From contig CAJFCJ010000001.1 in assembly GCA_904063045.1 (NCBI GenBank), positions 1,433,501 through 1,497,500 on the forward strand: 64,000 bases of DNA, written 5' to 3'. Shown here piece by piece: positions 12,963 to 25,328 of the stretch. The DNA is from Dimorphilus gyrociliatus (lineage: Eukaryota; Annelida; Polychaeta; Dinophilidae). The notes beneath the pieces are model-generated. The model ran no database searches. It saw only the letters and a list, made by a program, of their open reading frames with translations, and was not told where the DNA came from. Each line of letters starts with the position of its first letter. Position 1 is the first letter of the stretch. The position numbers and the translations under genes were made by a program.

Positions 12963-15900
12963 ATGGCGGATTCAGAAAAAGAGGAGATACTAGATCGTGA
13001 AGGAACTATTTCTAAAGCAACAGAAACTAATCCTCCAGAAGCAACTGAAGAACATGCAGAAAACGGTGAAAAAAAGGAAGAAGAAGCTGACTCTGCAGCT
13101 GTAAAAATTCAGGAACAAGATGATAAACCTGATGACGGTCCAAAAGATGATAATACTGCTGAGGACGCGCCAGGAGAGGCAGACAAAGAGACCAACGAAG
13201 AGGATAAGAAAAACGAGAATCAAGAAGATGCTCCAAATGAAAGCCATCCCGATGATGAAAAAGAGAATAAAGAAACAAAGGAAACCGATGACAGCGGTGA
13301 AGTAAGAGAAAAATCTGATTCTCAAGTTCAATCTGACCCGGCTGAGAGTAAGAAACCTGAAGAGGTTACATTGAAAGAAGGTGAAGATAAAAAGGAGGAA
13401 GAGGTTGTGGTAGAAAATAAGGATGATATTTCTGAAAGGCCAGAGCCAGAAGGTTCTAAAGAAGAAGAAACTGAAGCAGCTAAACAGGAGGAAGAATCTA
13501 AAGATGAGTCCAAGGCTGACGGCGTGGAAGCAGAACCTAAAGCTGAAGAATCTACTGAAGAGCCTAAAGTTGAAGCATCTTCTGAAGAACCTAAAATTGA
13601 AGAGTCTACCGAAGAACCTAAAGCTGAAGAATCTACCGAAGAGCCTAAAGTTGAAGCGTCTTCTGAAGAACCTAAAGTTGAAGAGTCTAATGAAGAACCT
13701 AAAGCTGAAGAATCTACCGAAGAGCCTAAAGTTGAAGCCTCTTCTGAAGAACCTAAAATTGAAGAGTCTACTGAAGAACCTAAAGTTGAAGAGTCTACTG
13801 AAGAACCTGAGGCAAAGCCTAAAGCAGAGGCCACAGAAGAAGCTAAAGTTGAAGAAGGCACGGAACAGCCGAAAACTGAAGAAGCAACGGGCGAACCTAA
13901 AACTGAGGAAACCACAGAAGAATCAAAGGCTGAGAACGCCGGAGAAGAACCTAAAGTAGAAGAAACTGCTGAAGAACCCAAGGAAGATGAAAAGACAGTT
14001 GAAGCAGATAAACCTGCAGAAGGAAAGACAACTGATGACAGCGAACAGCAAGGTGACGTACCTAAACCATCAGAAGGTGAAAAAGAACCAATGACTGATC
14101 GAGCAGAAGATGTAGAAGCAGACGCTAAACCTGAAGAAGCAAATGATAAAGAGAATGAAAAAATATCTCCAAGAGTTGATGTCGTCGCAACAGTAGCCCC
14201 ACCTGGGGATGAGTCTACATCGGAAGGGAATCTTACGGCAACTGTCAAGTTTTTATTAATGCCCAGTGGCCAGGTGAGTCTTTGATCATGAATTAGTTAT
14301 CTGGGAGAATTTTATAACAATTCCAATATCATAACAGGTATCAACAAAGCGTTGTCGATTAGCTCAGACTATAAGCAATATCAAGACTGAGTTTGCTAAA
14401 GAGTTGAGAATTCCCTCTTCTGTGATACTGTTATCATATGGTGCGGATTCATTGAAAGATGGTATTACATTAGGAGAGCTTGTAGAGCCTAATGGGATAG
14501 TACAAATCGAAATAGCATCAGCAGATCCTCTGAACGCTCCTCTAAAAGATTTAAAGAAACAGGAGGAATATCAAATGCCAGACATTCTAACTGTTCGCGT
14601 TCAAAGAGGTAATTTCATAGTTGTTTGTAATATAGCTGTTAATTATTCAATTGTTTGTTTTACCATAGAAAATGGAGAAACGAAAGATGTTGTGGTTGAA
14701 ATTGAAAGAAATTCAATAAAGAAGGCTTATCTTGGTGGATTTCGTCATAAGACAACTGGTGTTGAATATCATAACGCAACCAGTCAAACGATACCAAAAC
14801 CCCGCCCTCCTCATCCGGTCGAAAGGTTTTGTAGAGATACGCAAACAAATCAATTTCGACATCAGGTTCAACAAACAAACAATACAACTTCTACTCAAAT
14901 GACAAAAGTTGGTTGCTATTCGTTGAGTTCTAAAGATAAATTGGTTTCTCCTGGCAAATATACAACCGCTGATGAATTCCATGAGAAACGATTGAACAAA
15001 GTCATTCTAATTCAAAAGTATTATAGACGTTGGTTAGCCAAACGATATGTTGAAAGAGTGAAAGATGATAAGGAAAAACGGCTAGAATGGGAAAGAAAGG
15101 AAGAGTTGAAAAAGAAAAAGGAGAAGGAGGACAGGGTAAAGAGAGAGTACGAGAGAAGAATGAATCCAAAATCAAAACAAGATTTCGATTTATTATATCA
15201 CGCTCTCGAAAGTGAGTTTAATTTATTTAATATCAGTTTTATACATAATTAATTGTGTTTGCTAATTGAAAGAATGGCGTCAAGAGGAAGTTGAGAAAAT
15301 CAATGCAACGTTAGAAGGAGCTGAACGAAAAGCTGCTTTATGCCAGCTTATGGAACAGCAAACCGAGTTAATTACATCAGTTGGACGTCATAAACTAAGC
15401 TCTGATATTGCTAAAAGAGAGGAAATTATTCAAAACTTATTAGAAAAAGCGTCATCGCCTAAGAAATGGAAAGGACCGGATGGTCAAGTAACCGAGATGG
15501 ATACACCTTATACGCTGAGAGCTCAAGAGCTTAGGGATATTTACAACAGCGTAACAATGAGATATCTAACCCAGGATGAAAGATTGGACGTTTTGTTGAC
15601 ACTTAAACATACCGTAAAAGAGCACGATTGTAAATTGACTAGAGAAATTGTCGAACTTATCGACAGAGAAGCTGATTTATTAATGAGAGGTGTCAAAGAA
15701 TCAAATTTAGAAGGGCTAAGAAAGAGAATTAGCACCCTTTTCCTTCAATACATCAAAACTCCAACTTTCAATCCAGAAATTGCCAGACACCTCAAAGTTC
15801 CCCAGGATGCTTCTACACTTCGAGGAAACGTTTTCTTCTGTCCGAGTTGCAAACAATACTTACCGTCCACCGAATTTCCATTATCCTCTAAAGCGTCGAT

Positions 15901-16408
15901 GGGCTCTTGTCGAAGGTGTAGAGCCACCGATAACGTTTCTAGAACAAGGCACGATTATTCCTATTACAGAAGCATGCTATCATCCCTTCGAAAGGCGGAA
16001 GAGGCCTTTAAAGATGGTTCTCAAATTGCATTCCTACTACAGGATTCCGATTTAAGATACTTGGTAGAAAATATCTGGAATGGACAATCGGCATTATCGG
16101 CCTGGGATGATTTGTACGATCTTGTATTAGTTAGATGGATAAGGGATGAGCACTGGTCACCGTGGAATTGTGTATTATTAACTAAAGAAGAGGCTGCTGC
16201 TCACGAAAAATTAGAAAGACTAGAAGAAGCCTACGGAAAAGCTATGATGCATAAAGTTCATCAAAGGCATACAATCGCTAGAAATTACTTTTCAAGATTA
16301 CCGGCAATGGCTGAAAGTCTAAAAAAATTACATCCTCCAAAAAAGTACGAAGAGAAGAAAGAAAAAATTCTACAACCAAGAATTTCATCAGTTAAACTCG
16401 AAGCTTGA
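12963..16408 (+). CDS. IQUB: IQ motif and ubiquitin-like domain protein (IQUB)
   Basis: Axonemal protein linked to the radial spoke base in animals and algae. Four exons: 12963-14273, 14338-14608, 14669-15211 and 15273-16408, giving 1086 aa, longer than the roughly 790 aa of vertebrate IQUB. The excess is a Glu/Pro/Lys-rich N-terminal half with 9-residue repeats. Next come a ubiquitin-like fold (from about residue 425), an IQ motif (VILIQKYYRRWLAKRY, in exon 3), a charged coiled coil, and the conserved C-terminal region with paired Cys (FCPSCKQYLP, GSCRRCRA) typical of IQUB. The 60-nt intron 14609-14668 is divisible by three and free of stops, so its retention would still be translatable. ATGGCGG at the start codon is a strong initiation context. 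A poly(A) signal follows at 16475. Confidence 0.9.
13533..13802 (+). repeat. 27-nt coding minisatellite with 81-nt higher-order unit in IQUB
   Basis: Ten 27-nt units encode EPK[A/V/I]E[E/A]S[T/S/N]E. They are ordered A-V-I, A-V-V, A-V-I, giving three 81-nt higher-order copies (13533-13613, 13614-13694, 13695-13775) plus one more unit. More degenerate units continue to about 13985. Long open frames in other frames and on the other strand here are by-products of the repeat. Confidence 0.9.
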
Positions 16409-17147
16409 TTTTTCTTTCTTTTTCTTAACATTAAGAGAAACAAAAGTTAAAATCAATGAAACATAAATTATGACAATAAAAATTATAATTTTTGCTTTAT
16501 TAATAAAATTCATCTCTGAAAAAAAAAATCAATAAAAAAAATAAAAAAAAAACATTTTTGCCTTCCTTTCTTTGTCAAATAAAAAATATAGTATCCACTC
16601 TCTTTCTGTCTCACACATACAATCTATTTCCTTTTATTATGGAATCTGTTGTATAAAAACTTGGTTTTCTTGTTTTTTTTTTACTTCTCCGTTGAGATAA
16701 TATATATAATATATATATATACAGTATATATATATAAAGTGTATATACTGTATGTATAAATTGATCTCTATTACTAAAAATTTTGATTACATCATAGATA
16801 AATCTAATAAAAACAAATGGAAAAAAATTTTTACCAAAATTGACTTTTTCATAAACATTAGTCTACATAAATAAAACATATATATATATATATATATATG
16901 TTCATATATATATATATACTATAAATATGGGTACGAATATTTTTGTTTCTCTTATCACAGATAATTAACGCAATCAGGCCGTTAAAAAAAAAAAAAACAA
17001 AAAATAAATCATAAATCGTAAAAACTTCTTTGTTTTTTTTTTTGCAGGGTGATTTAGCTTGTGTTTACGTTTTTTCATTGACTTCCTTTCCTAGTGTTAT
17101 ATTTTTTAGGGTGCGTCCAAATCGTTAAGGCGAATTAGCTCCCCTTT
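16409..17147. other. convergent 3' flanks of IQUB and the receptor phosphatase
   Basis: Holds the IQUB 3' UTR with a poly(A) signal at 16475-16480, TA-rich microsatellites near 16700-16737 and 16878-16918, several A and T homopolymers, and presumably the 3' UTR of the phosphatase from the other strand. No coding potential was recognised. Confidence 0.7.
16475..16480 (+). terminator. poly(A) signal of IQUB
   Basis: AATAAA, 67 nt after the IQUB stop codon. Confidence 0.7.
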
Positions 17148-20100
17148 CTAAACAGCTGTATTAGCTATTCTATCACTGTTTTCGTATGAAATAGTTCTCA
17201 CCGAGTTTGTGTTAAGATGTACAGGATTTTCTATATTGCAGTAGATCGGTTGAGTTGCCGTAGGCGATTTCAACCTTGCCTGAATCGCTTTATCTAGACA
17301 ATCGTGAACAAAGATATATTGGTCCTGTTTTGCAAAAAAATCATTTACGATATCTTTAGTATAATTCTTAAAAAAAAACAATTTTTTATTCAAATTATAA
17401 CCTCTGTCTGAACCATATGGCAACGATGATCTCTCATTTCTAATACGGTACCGAAAACATCTATTGGTTGACCATTTTCTACCTCGTGTAGAAGACGATC
17501 AACTGCAATATATGTTCCGGTTCTGCCAACGCCAGCGCTACATACGAAAAATATCATTTAAATACCTTTACTTGTTTATAAGTAATTAACGAAATATTTA
17601 CCTGCAGTGTATAAGTTTTGGTTTATGTTGAGGAACACCACTAGTATGCGACCTTACTTCCCTAATAAAATCGATTAGCTGTTGAGGATCGTCTAAGCAC
17701 CCAAAATCAGGCCATTTAGAGAATTTAAAATGATATATACGCCTTGTTGTTTCACCCTAATTTGAGAAAAAATGATAAATTATAAATAATATTGTCTCCT
17801 ACTTTTTCTACAAACCAATGAGGCGCTTAAAATTCTTAGAACATAATTATCAAATGTTGTCTCGGAATCATTTTTCACTCTTACATCTCCATAAAATAGT
17901 TCCTCCTCAAGAGTTGGCCAATACGATTCGCATTTGATTCTTCTATTCTCTATTAAATCGGTCAACATAACCACTGTATAAATTTCTTGTTGCCAAATCA
18001 TTCGCCAGAAATCATCCTTAGTGCTGGGTAGGGGTCCCTGAGCTGCTATATATTCCCTTTGTCCCATAACACCCTACAAAGATAATAATTTGTTAGCGAT
18101 ATCTTAAGGATATATATTAAAAAATAATATCTACAGGAATGTAGTTAGCATTTATATAATCGGAGCTATCGTCGTCCTGAGCTGGAGTTAATTTTACTCT
18201 ACTTTGATCATCTAAAAAGAGAAATGAATAATATTATAAATAATGAAACTAGAACAAAAACAATATAAAAGTTTACATGGTGAAATGTTTGTATATCTAT
18301 TTTTTGTGCGATTTTCAGGTAATTCTGACGAAGTTGTAGGCTTATTGGCACTTTTTTCACTCCTTTCCCTGATAAACTAAAACAAGACAATAGAGGATTT
18401 TATAAAGATATTATAAATAAGAATTTGTTGTTATTTATATTACTTGATACTCCTCCGAAAATCCCATATTTGAATCCTTATGATGATTTCTACAATGCTC
18501 ACTGAACTTATCCAAAGAAATCTTTCCAGTTCTGTAAAAATTCAAAAGAATAATAAAATATGTATAAAGTCTATAATGAGATTCATGCTGAATAATCTTT
18601 TCATGCTTTATGAATATTAATTAAGAAGAAAAAGAAATATATATTTCACAAGCAATTAACTTAACTCTTTTCTTTTCTTTTTAATGGATAAGAATATTAT
18701 AGAATAGTTTTAAATAAAAGATAAATATGATGAAAATTTTCACCCATTCACACTCAATGCGCATAAATATACTGTATATAACTATAAACTAATAACAAGA
18801 TTTCCATTCAACTTGGCATATTCGCTAATAAGCCTTTAATAAAGGCAGCATAATAGCAATATTATATACTTTTTATGCCTGTATAAGCTACATATATAGT
18901 TTGGATATGTTGTATTTAATCACTTGAATGATACCTTATAGAGTATGTTTTTTGTAAACTATAAAGAAAAAGACTTTAGATCTTAGGATATTCAATCCTA
19001 ACTGTTGTTATACTGTACTTATAGTAGCTAAAAGTCCTTTGAAATCATATATTGTTAGTTAGTAACAGTTATTTTAATAAATAAATATAATTACGTCATT
19101 GGATCTGTCATCAATGGATTTATATGAGGTCCTCCACTTGAAGTTGAAGGTATTGTCGGTGAGGGAGCTCTTCTTTTCCAATAGATGAACGCAACTATTA
19201 TAATAGCTAGTAATACTAGAGGCACTACAACTCCTGCAGCTATTATTCCAGCTTTTGATTTTGCTGCTATATTGAGTAAACGGAGAAAATACTTATGAAA
19301 TTAGATAAAAATATCAATAAAATCAAAAAGAGTTAATAGCAATTGTTTGTTTAGTGATATAACAATTATTAGAGGCTGTTTATTAACTAAGAAGTCTAAA
19401 AAGTGCATTTCTTCAACATAAAAGTGAGAAAATTTTCAACAAAATAATAAACTATAATTAAGAACAAAGGTGTTATTTTTATCGCTATTATCATTATCCC
19501 TTTTACAAAGTGTTATATTAACATATAAAAATAAAAATAGATAGTGTAAAACCATAAAGGATAAAAAAGATAAGCTTATACTTCAGCTAAAACTATATTT
19601 ACCTTCTGGCTTTTGAACTTAAAGTTAAAATAAGATAAAAACAAGTTGGAAATTTTTAATAATTTAAATGGTAATTTATAATTTTCTTTAAATGAAAAAT
19701 AGCTATAAATTGTATACTCTGCTTAAGAATAAAGCTTATAAAACTTACCAGTTTCTATAGCAATATGAGGGCTTACATAATATCCAGCCTTTGTAGCTAT
19801 AAACGCCAAAATTCTAAACAAAAGGGGAAAAAACATGCTAAAAAAAACTTCAAACAATTGGAATAAAAATAAAAGAAAAACAATAAATTGAACATAACGA
19901 TATCGTAGCAGGAATCTAGAACCGACATTTTTTTACTAGTTTCACTAGATTCTATGCTAGATGGAGGAGATAGGAGAGAAAGAGAGGGTGGAGAAAGGAA
20001 AAGAAAACACCTGGAGGTGATGGGAATAATTTTTTTTGTAATATCTTTAAAAAAAATTATTCATCCCTCTGCTAAAAAAGATATTCTCTCAAAGTAAAGA

Positions 20101-23100
20101 ATAATGAACTTACTTATATTTCCTATTCGATTTCAATTTACCATTACACCGTGCATCAGGATCGTCGGTACATTTCTCTTTTCCAATAGTATATTTGAAA
20201 GAAGCTTGGGGGTTTCCTATAAGTTTAATTAATTCTAAATTACCTGTCTGATAAAAGAGCGAAAGTAGATACAAACTTGAAAGTTGATTGAATATATTAT
20301 CAAAATCCGCACCAGTTGTTTGATATCTGCGTAGGTCATTTAATTAATAAGTAATCAATAGTTTAATTTAACAATTAATTATACTTACAAAGGTATAGTT
20401 GATTCTTGATTAGCTCTATAATAAGTTGTAACGGCTCGGTTAAATGTTTCTCTATTTAGATTGGATTGAGCAACTGTTTTAGAAAATAGAATGTTATAAA
20501 TATCCATTGTGTATGATAATGAATAATTACTATTGTTAGTGGGGTACTCAGCATCACATATCAACAAACCCCGGTGCTCAATTACCCCATTTTTTGAATT
20601 TTCAAAGAAATTTCTTAATAAAGATAGCTCAACAGTATCAGTCGTTATAGTTTGTCCAGGAAGAAATATTTCTCCACTCTCAGCACTGGGTGGGACTGTT
20701 TAATGAATTAAAAAAATGAATTTAACAAAATATACTCAATGATCTTAAAAGTTTAGCTTACAGCATGAATGACTGACTTTGGATTGTTTGCCGGAGTTGT
20801 TAAAAAGCGAATTTTCAACGATATGCTAAAACATACATTACACTTATAAGTATGTATAAAATAGGAAAACACAGAATATTAAACTCTAACCTTAACAGTG
20901 TAGTTTTCCTGTCCTTTCAGCTCCCTTGTAAAATCATACTTTGTCTCTGCTTTATTGATAATCACTTTATCCTCTATTATCTGTATAAATAATAAAATAC
21001 GTCAAGATGTGCATTATAAAAAATACCATTTTACATTTAACTTAGAATCTAAAAGGGAAATAAATATCCTTTTAAATTCTCCATGAATATCTTCATCTTT
21101 TAGCCTATTCCACGTTACCCTGAGTTTAACATCAGTGCAATTCTGTTCCCCAACAGATTGTATTGCTACTCCTTGCAAGCGTTTTGGTGCTAATTTGATA
21201 ATATAGGATTTGGTTAAAACTATCAAAAAAATATTCGAATCATGTTGAATTCACCTGCTTCCTTGGTTGTGATTTCTTTCTCTTCAGGATAGCTATCTGA
21301 TTCATCTTTCACCGCAACTTTAACTTTAACGATATATTTAGTATATGGCTTTAAATCGGGAATGATGGTAGTAGTGATAGAATGCTGGACAGGGGGGATA
21401 GGTTTTCCGGCTAAAATTGTAAATTTATCGTTAGAAACGTTTTAAATAGCTTTTAATCATCTTATTCTGGAATACGATAAAACGGTTGGAGAAATGAAAA
21501 CTAACTTTCTGGTTTGGTAGTAATAATATAACTTATATCATCTGATTGTGCGCTCTGACACTTCGGCTTTATCCACGAAACATTGACTGTTTTAATAACG
21601 GATGCAACAGGAGGATCTTGTTGAGTGAGTGTCAAATTACTGATAGGAAGTGATGCTAAAAAAATTATCGTATTTTCGTTTTTAATACTTTGTATTAACA
21701 TAAAAAATCTGCTAAATTTTCTACCTCCTTTTGAAGTCCTAATTATTTTAGTTGTTTCTTTCCCTATAAGATTTGTTGTTTTGGGTATAATAGTAATATT
21801 ATATTTTTGATACGGTGACAATTCCGTGAATATATAGTTAGTGTCTGTGATATTAACACTATTATATTCATTATCACCACATCCAAAACCGCTATGCTTA
21901 ACAATATAAGAGAGCTTTCCGTTAGGCTTTTCAGGTTCTGTCCAGTTTATACTGATAGTGTTATTTGTTATGCTGAGCTCATGTATACTCCCAACTCCAG
22001 ACGGAACTAAGGATAAATTTCTTTCAATTTATAATTGCGACTAAGGTTAATACAATACACTTACCCCCTTCCTTAGTATTTAAATTAATGTTAGATTCTA
22101 ACCCCTGCATACTATCGTCTTGAATCGCTCTCACAGACATATTATATCGATGATAATGTCGTGTCTCATTCTTCTCATACCTCAATCCTTCTATGAAGTA
22201 ACAAAACCCTGGTACTTCGCGATTTTTCCAAAGATCCCATATTTCTTCATCACAAACTTGATATTTAATAATATTTCCTTTAACATTGCATGGATTAGGG
22301 GGATTCCAAGTTAAGACGAATGAAGTGCTAGTCTGAGAATCTACTGTGAAATTTTCAGGCTTTCCAGAAGCTATACAAATAGGATATTTTATTCATAAAA
22401 GAGGGTATTTTATTCGATACTTACCAGCTTGTTGAGTTTTAGTTATGTTTACTCCTGAAGCATTTTTATCGCCTTTTAAATCGAATTTAATTCTGATTGT
22501 TACATTTCTGAATTCCGTAAGTCCAGAAATATTAAATGAGGAATTTTCAACGACAAATGGTGCTTCTATTTCGGATTCGTTAAGGCATATTTTATAAGAA
22601 TATGTTGCACTTGTATTTTTAATGCACTGCTTCCATTCATCTTTCCAAGCGTAATCTCCATTTACATAAGTTTGAGAAGGATTTGTTGAAATTTTTATTT
22701 CAGGTAAGTCATCTGGCAGAAGTGGTTGCCCAGACTTAGTAACTTGATTGCTTTCCAGTCTGCCATCTTCAAAGATGACAAAACTAGATAAGTTTCCGGT
22801 ATATATTCTACAGGGTACTGCTTTATCGAGAAGAAAAAAATTATTCTCAGTTATTTTTTCGCTTTCGCCAATTTTGAGTGAATAATTCAAATTTTCAACA
22901 TTTTTATCAGAATTCCTCCAAGTAAAATTGAGAAATTCACTTCCTTCAATTACATTGAATTCTTCTACTTTGTATGGTCCTTTTATAATAGAAAAAAAAT
23001 AGTGATGATTTTTATCATAATTTATCTGAAAACGGAACTCAAATATAGGAGATAGAAAAGTACAAACTTGTTTTCACACCAGGAGTTTCAACAGTTTGTG

Positions 23101-24658
23101 ATTTAATTTCACTTTCATGCGTTCTATTTGCTGACACTCTGATTTTATATAATGTACCAAACAGAACATCTGCACAAAAACCTTCCGTCCCTTGAATTTT
23201 TCCTTGGAAAGTTTTTCCAAGTGTTTCCTGTATACAATCCATTTTCATAGTAACTTTTGGATTGACTTCATCACTGAACGAAATATTTATTGTTTGCGTC
23301 GTTTCGTCAACTGTAACATTGTACTCGGGCACAATGGGATCTAAGAAAACATTTAGAGAATATAAATGTAACATTATCCATAAGTAGAAAATGAATAAAC
23401 TTGTGAAATTATTTACCAGTTAACGCTGTAGGTGTTGAGGCATTGAGACCATTTTGCAAAACGGCAAACTGGTAAACTGTACCCGGTAATAGATTACTTA
23501 TTGTCAAGTTTAAGACTAACACGACCGGGGTCCTTGTGACGCTGCATTCTAATGTATCGTTGCATTCGCAAAATGTAGCATTAAATATGCAAATTTCTTC
23601 GAAGTTTTTGAGTTCATTCTTTATATGTAAATTTGAATTAATTGTATCATCTACAACTAATACATCCAACACTGCAGTATCTTCTGTTATAGATGTCAAA
23701 TTAATTTGCAAGTGTCCTTTACAAAGAAAAAAAAAACCATATTTTTATTGAAAAAAAAATTAATCTTATTAAATCATTATAATTAAAGGTAAAAATAAGT
23801 TAAATATGATATCTAAAAGCGAAAATATGAAAATAAGGCATTATTCAAACATATGTGCTAATTGTGCAAGTAATTTGTTAAATATAATAATACTTAATAC
23901 AAATATAAAATAGGCAATATTATATAATATATATATATATATATATATACTGTATAAATTTATACAGTAGATGTACTTGTGTATACCAACCATGCATTTA
24001 TACATATAAAAGCGTTATCATGCATATTATAATTAGTGATGTTATCGTATCAGTTAAGAATGGATAAAAGTCTTTAAAAGCTCTAAGCATTTTTTACTCT
24101 TACTTGGATATTCGGTAGTTAATAATGTAGTCTGCTGACCTAAAATTTATGAGGGAAATACCAAAATAATTTAACGTACACCCATCAGGCAATAAATGTT
24201 TAAAGATTAGATAAGCAGGTAACCAGCTTACAAAACTTACTAGTTGATTCAGTTGATATTGAAGCAAATATACTACTAAATGTGCTTGATTCATTTAAGG
24301 TTGAAGTAGGTTGACTGCTAGACGTACTTTCAGTTGTTACAGAATTAACTGTACTTTCCGATATAGGTGGTACAATAGTGGTGCTGTTATCTAAAATATT
24401 TGATGTTCAATTTCTAATGATTACTTATATTAAGCATGATTTTGTGTAACTTTTAGAATGATGAACCGAGAGCTAAAATAAGAAAATTTTACATAAATAA
24501 CAAATATGTACCTGTCGCTTGACACACCTGAAAAATTGTAGGGTTATAAAAAAATCGTGAAAATCGTTTAGTAATTGATCAAAAATAATACATACGCAGC
24601 TCCCTATGAGTAATATCACACCAAAAAGATAACATGCACGAACTGTCATTCCAATCAT
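17148..24658 (-). CDS. receptor-type protein tyrosine phosphatase, R3 subfamily (PTPRB/PTPRJ/Ptp10D-like)
   Basis: Single-pass cell-surface tyrosine phosphatase. Exon 1 (24596-24658) encodes a signal peptide, exon 2 is 16 nt (24512-24527), and exon 3 (24241-24390) a Ser/Thr-rich stretch. About seven fibronectin III domains follow (from exon 23417-23716 down to about 20760). The membrane-proximal R3 domain lies in 20389-20695, 20244-20326, 20114-20216 and 19749-19813, and the transmembrane helix plus WKRR stop-transfer in 19095-19266. One phosphatase domain comes from 18444-18531, 18277-18376, 18135-18211, 17816-18073, 17602-17756, 17402-17537 and 17148-17324. It has every key motif: [47 protein letters not shown] and HMVQTEDQYIF. 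There is no second phosphatase domain. The tail has IYCNIENP, matching the IYxN motif of R3 enzymes that binds SH2 proteins when phosphorylated. Junctions from 20695 downward were phase-checked; some ectodomain junctions were not. Confidence 0.88.
23921..23949. repeat. TA microsatellite in the phosphatase gene
   Basis: TA dinucleotide run inside the 524-nt intron (23717-24240) between the Ser/Thr-rich exon and the first fibronectin III exon. Confidence 0.9.
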
Positions 24659-25328
24659 TAATTCTTAATTTTTCAAACCGCACCCAACACTGGAGTACCA
24701 ATTTATAGTCCAGAAACAAATGCACAAGTAATCCTGTTCATTTAAAGCAATAGGTTTAAGAGTCGATAAAAGTTCTCGAATTATAGAAGCCTGCGATTAC
24801 TGAGTGTTGCTTTTTGAGCTTTTATTGATAAGAAGAACACAGAACCAAATCAATAACTGATACCGATAAATTTATATCGGAAGTTCAAATGTTATTGTTA
24901 GCCGCTTAACATCTGTTTTTTGTTGCTTTCGTATTTCTAAATCATAGTAATAAGCTCTCGATATTACTAATGCAGCTTTGACTCTTTAGAGTCTGAGCAG
25001 AGAATTTGAATGATCAAAAATGGAGAAAAAAAAATTTTTTTAGCAGACGACAACCAGGTATTAAGTAATCAAAGATTTTATGCCCTAAATCATTCAGTAA
25101 ATTTAATGTGTCTAACTTGTAAAGAGAAAATCAAATTACAATAATCACCGATGTTAATATTAGATCCTCCAGCAAAAAAAACGTCAGCCTAATTTTAGTT
25201 TCGTGGCGCTGTCGTCAGTCTTCTATTCTCCCTATCGCTCCAGATTGTATATTCTCTGAAAATCTACCAGTTTTCGCTGTTCACTGATTTTTACTATCGC
25301 TAACTATTTGTTATAGCTTCCTCAAAAT
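24659..25328. other. divergent intergenic region, phosphatase and RSU1
   Basis: Between two outward-facing start codons. It must contain both promoters and 5' UTRs. No exon, repeat family or clear factor site was recognised; the part nearest RSU1 is relatively GC-richer. Confidence 0.6.

Noticed and set aside
13423-13959. 178-codon plus-strand frame of Lys/Leu repeats
   Set aside because: Frame-shifted reading of the same 27-nt minisatellite; not a protein.
13328-14248. 306-codon open frame on the minus strand inside IQUB
   Set aside because: It is the antisense of the Glu/Lys/Pro repeat and reads as monotonous Ser/Leu/Gly repeats, with no start context or splice logic.
17325-17401. Continuous open frame joining the last two phosphatase exons
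   Set aside because: Although partly open, it would insert about 14 residues between MVQTE and DQYIF. Splicing at GAG/GTTATA and AAACAG/GACC restores the universal QTEDQY motif.
18208-18390. 60-codon minus-strand frame in the phosphatase gene
   Set aside because: Overlaps the true exon 18277-18376 in the wrong frame; the correct frame yields the conserved [14 protein letters not shown].
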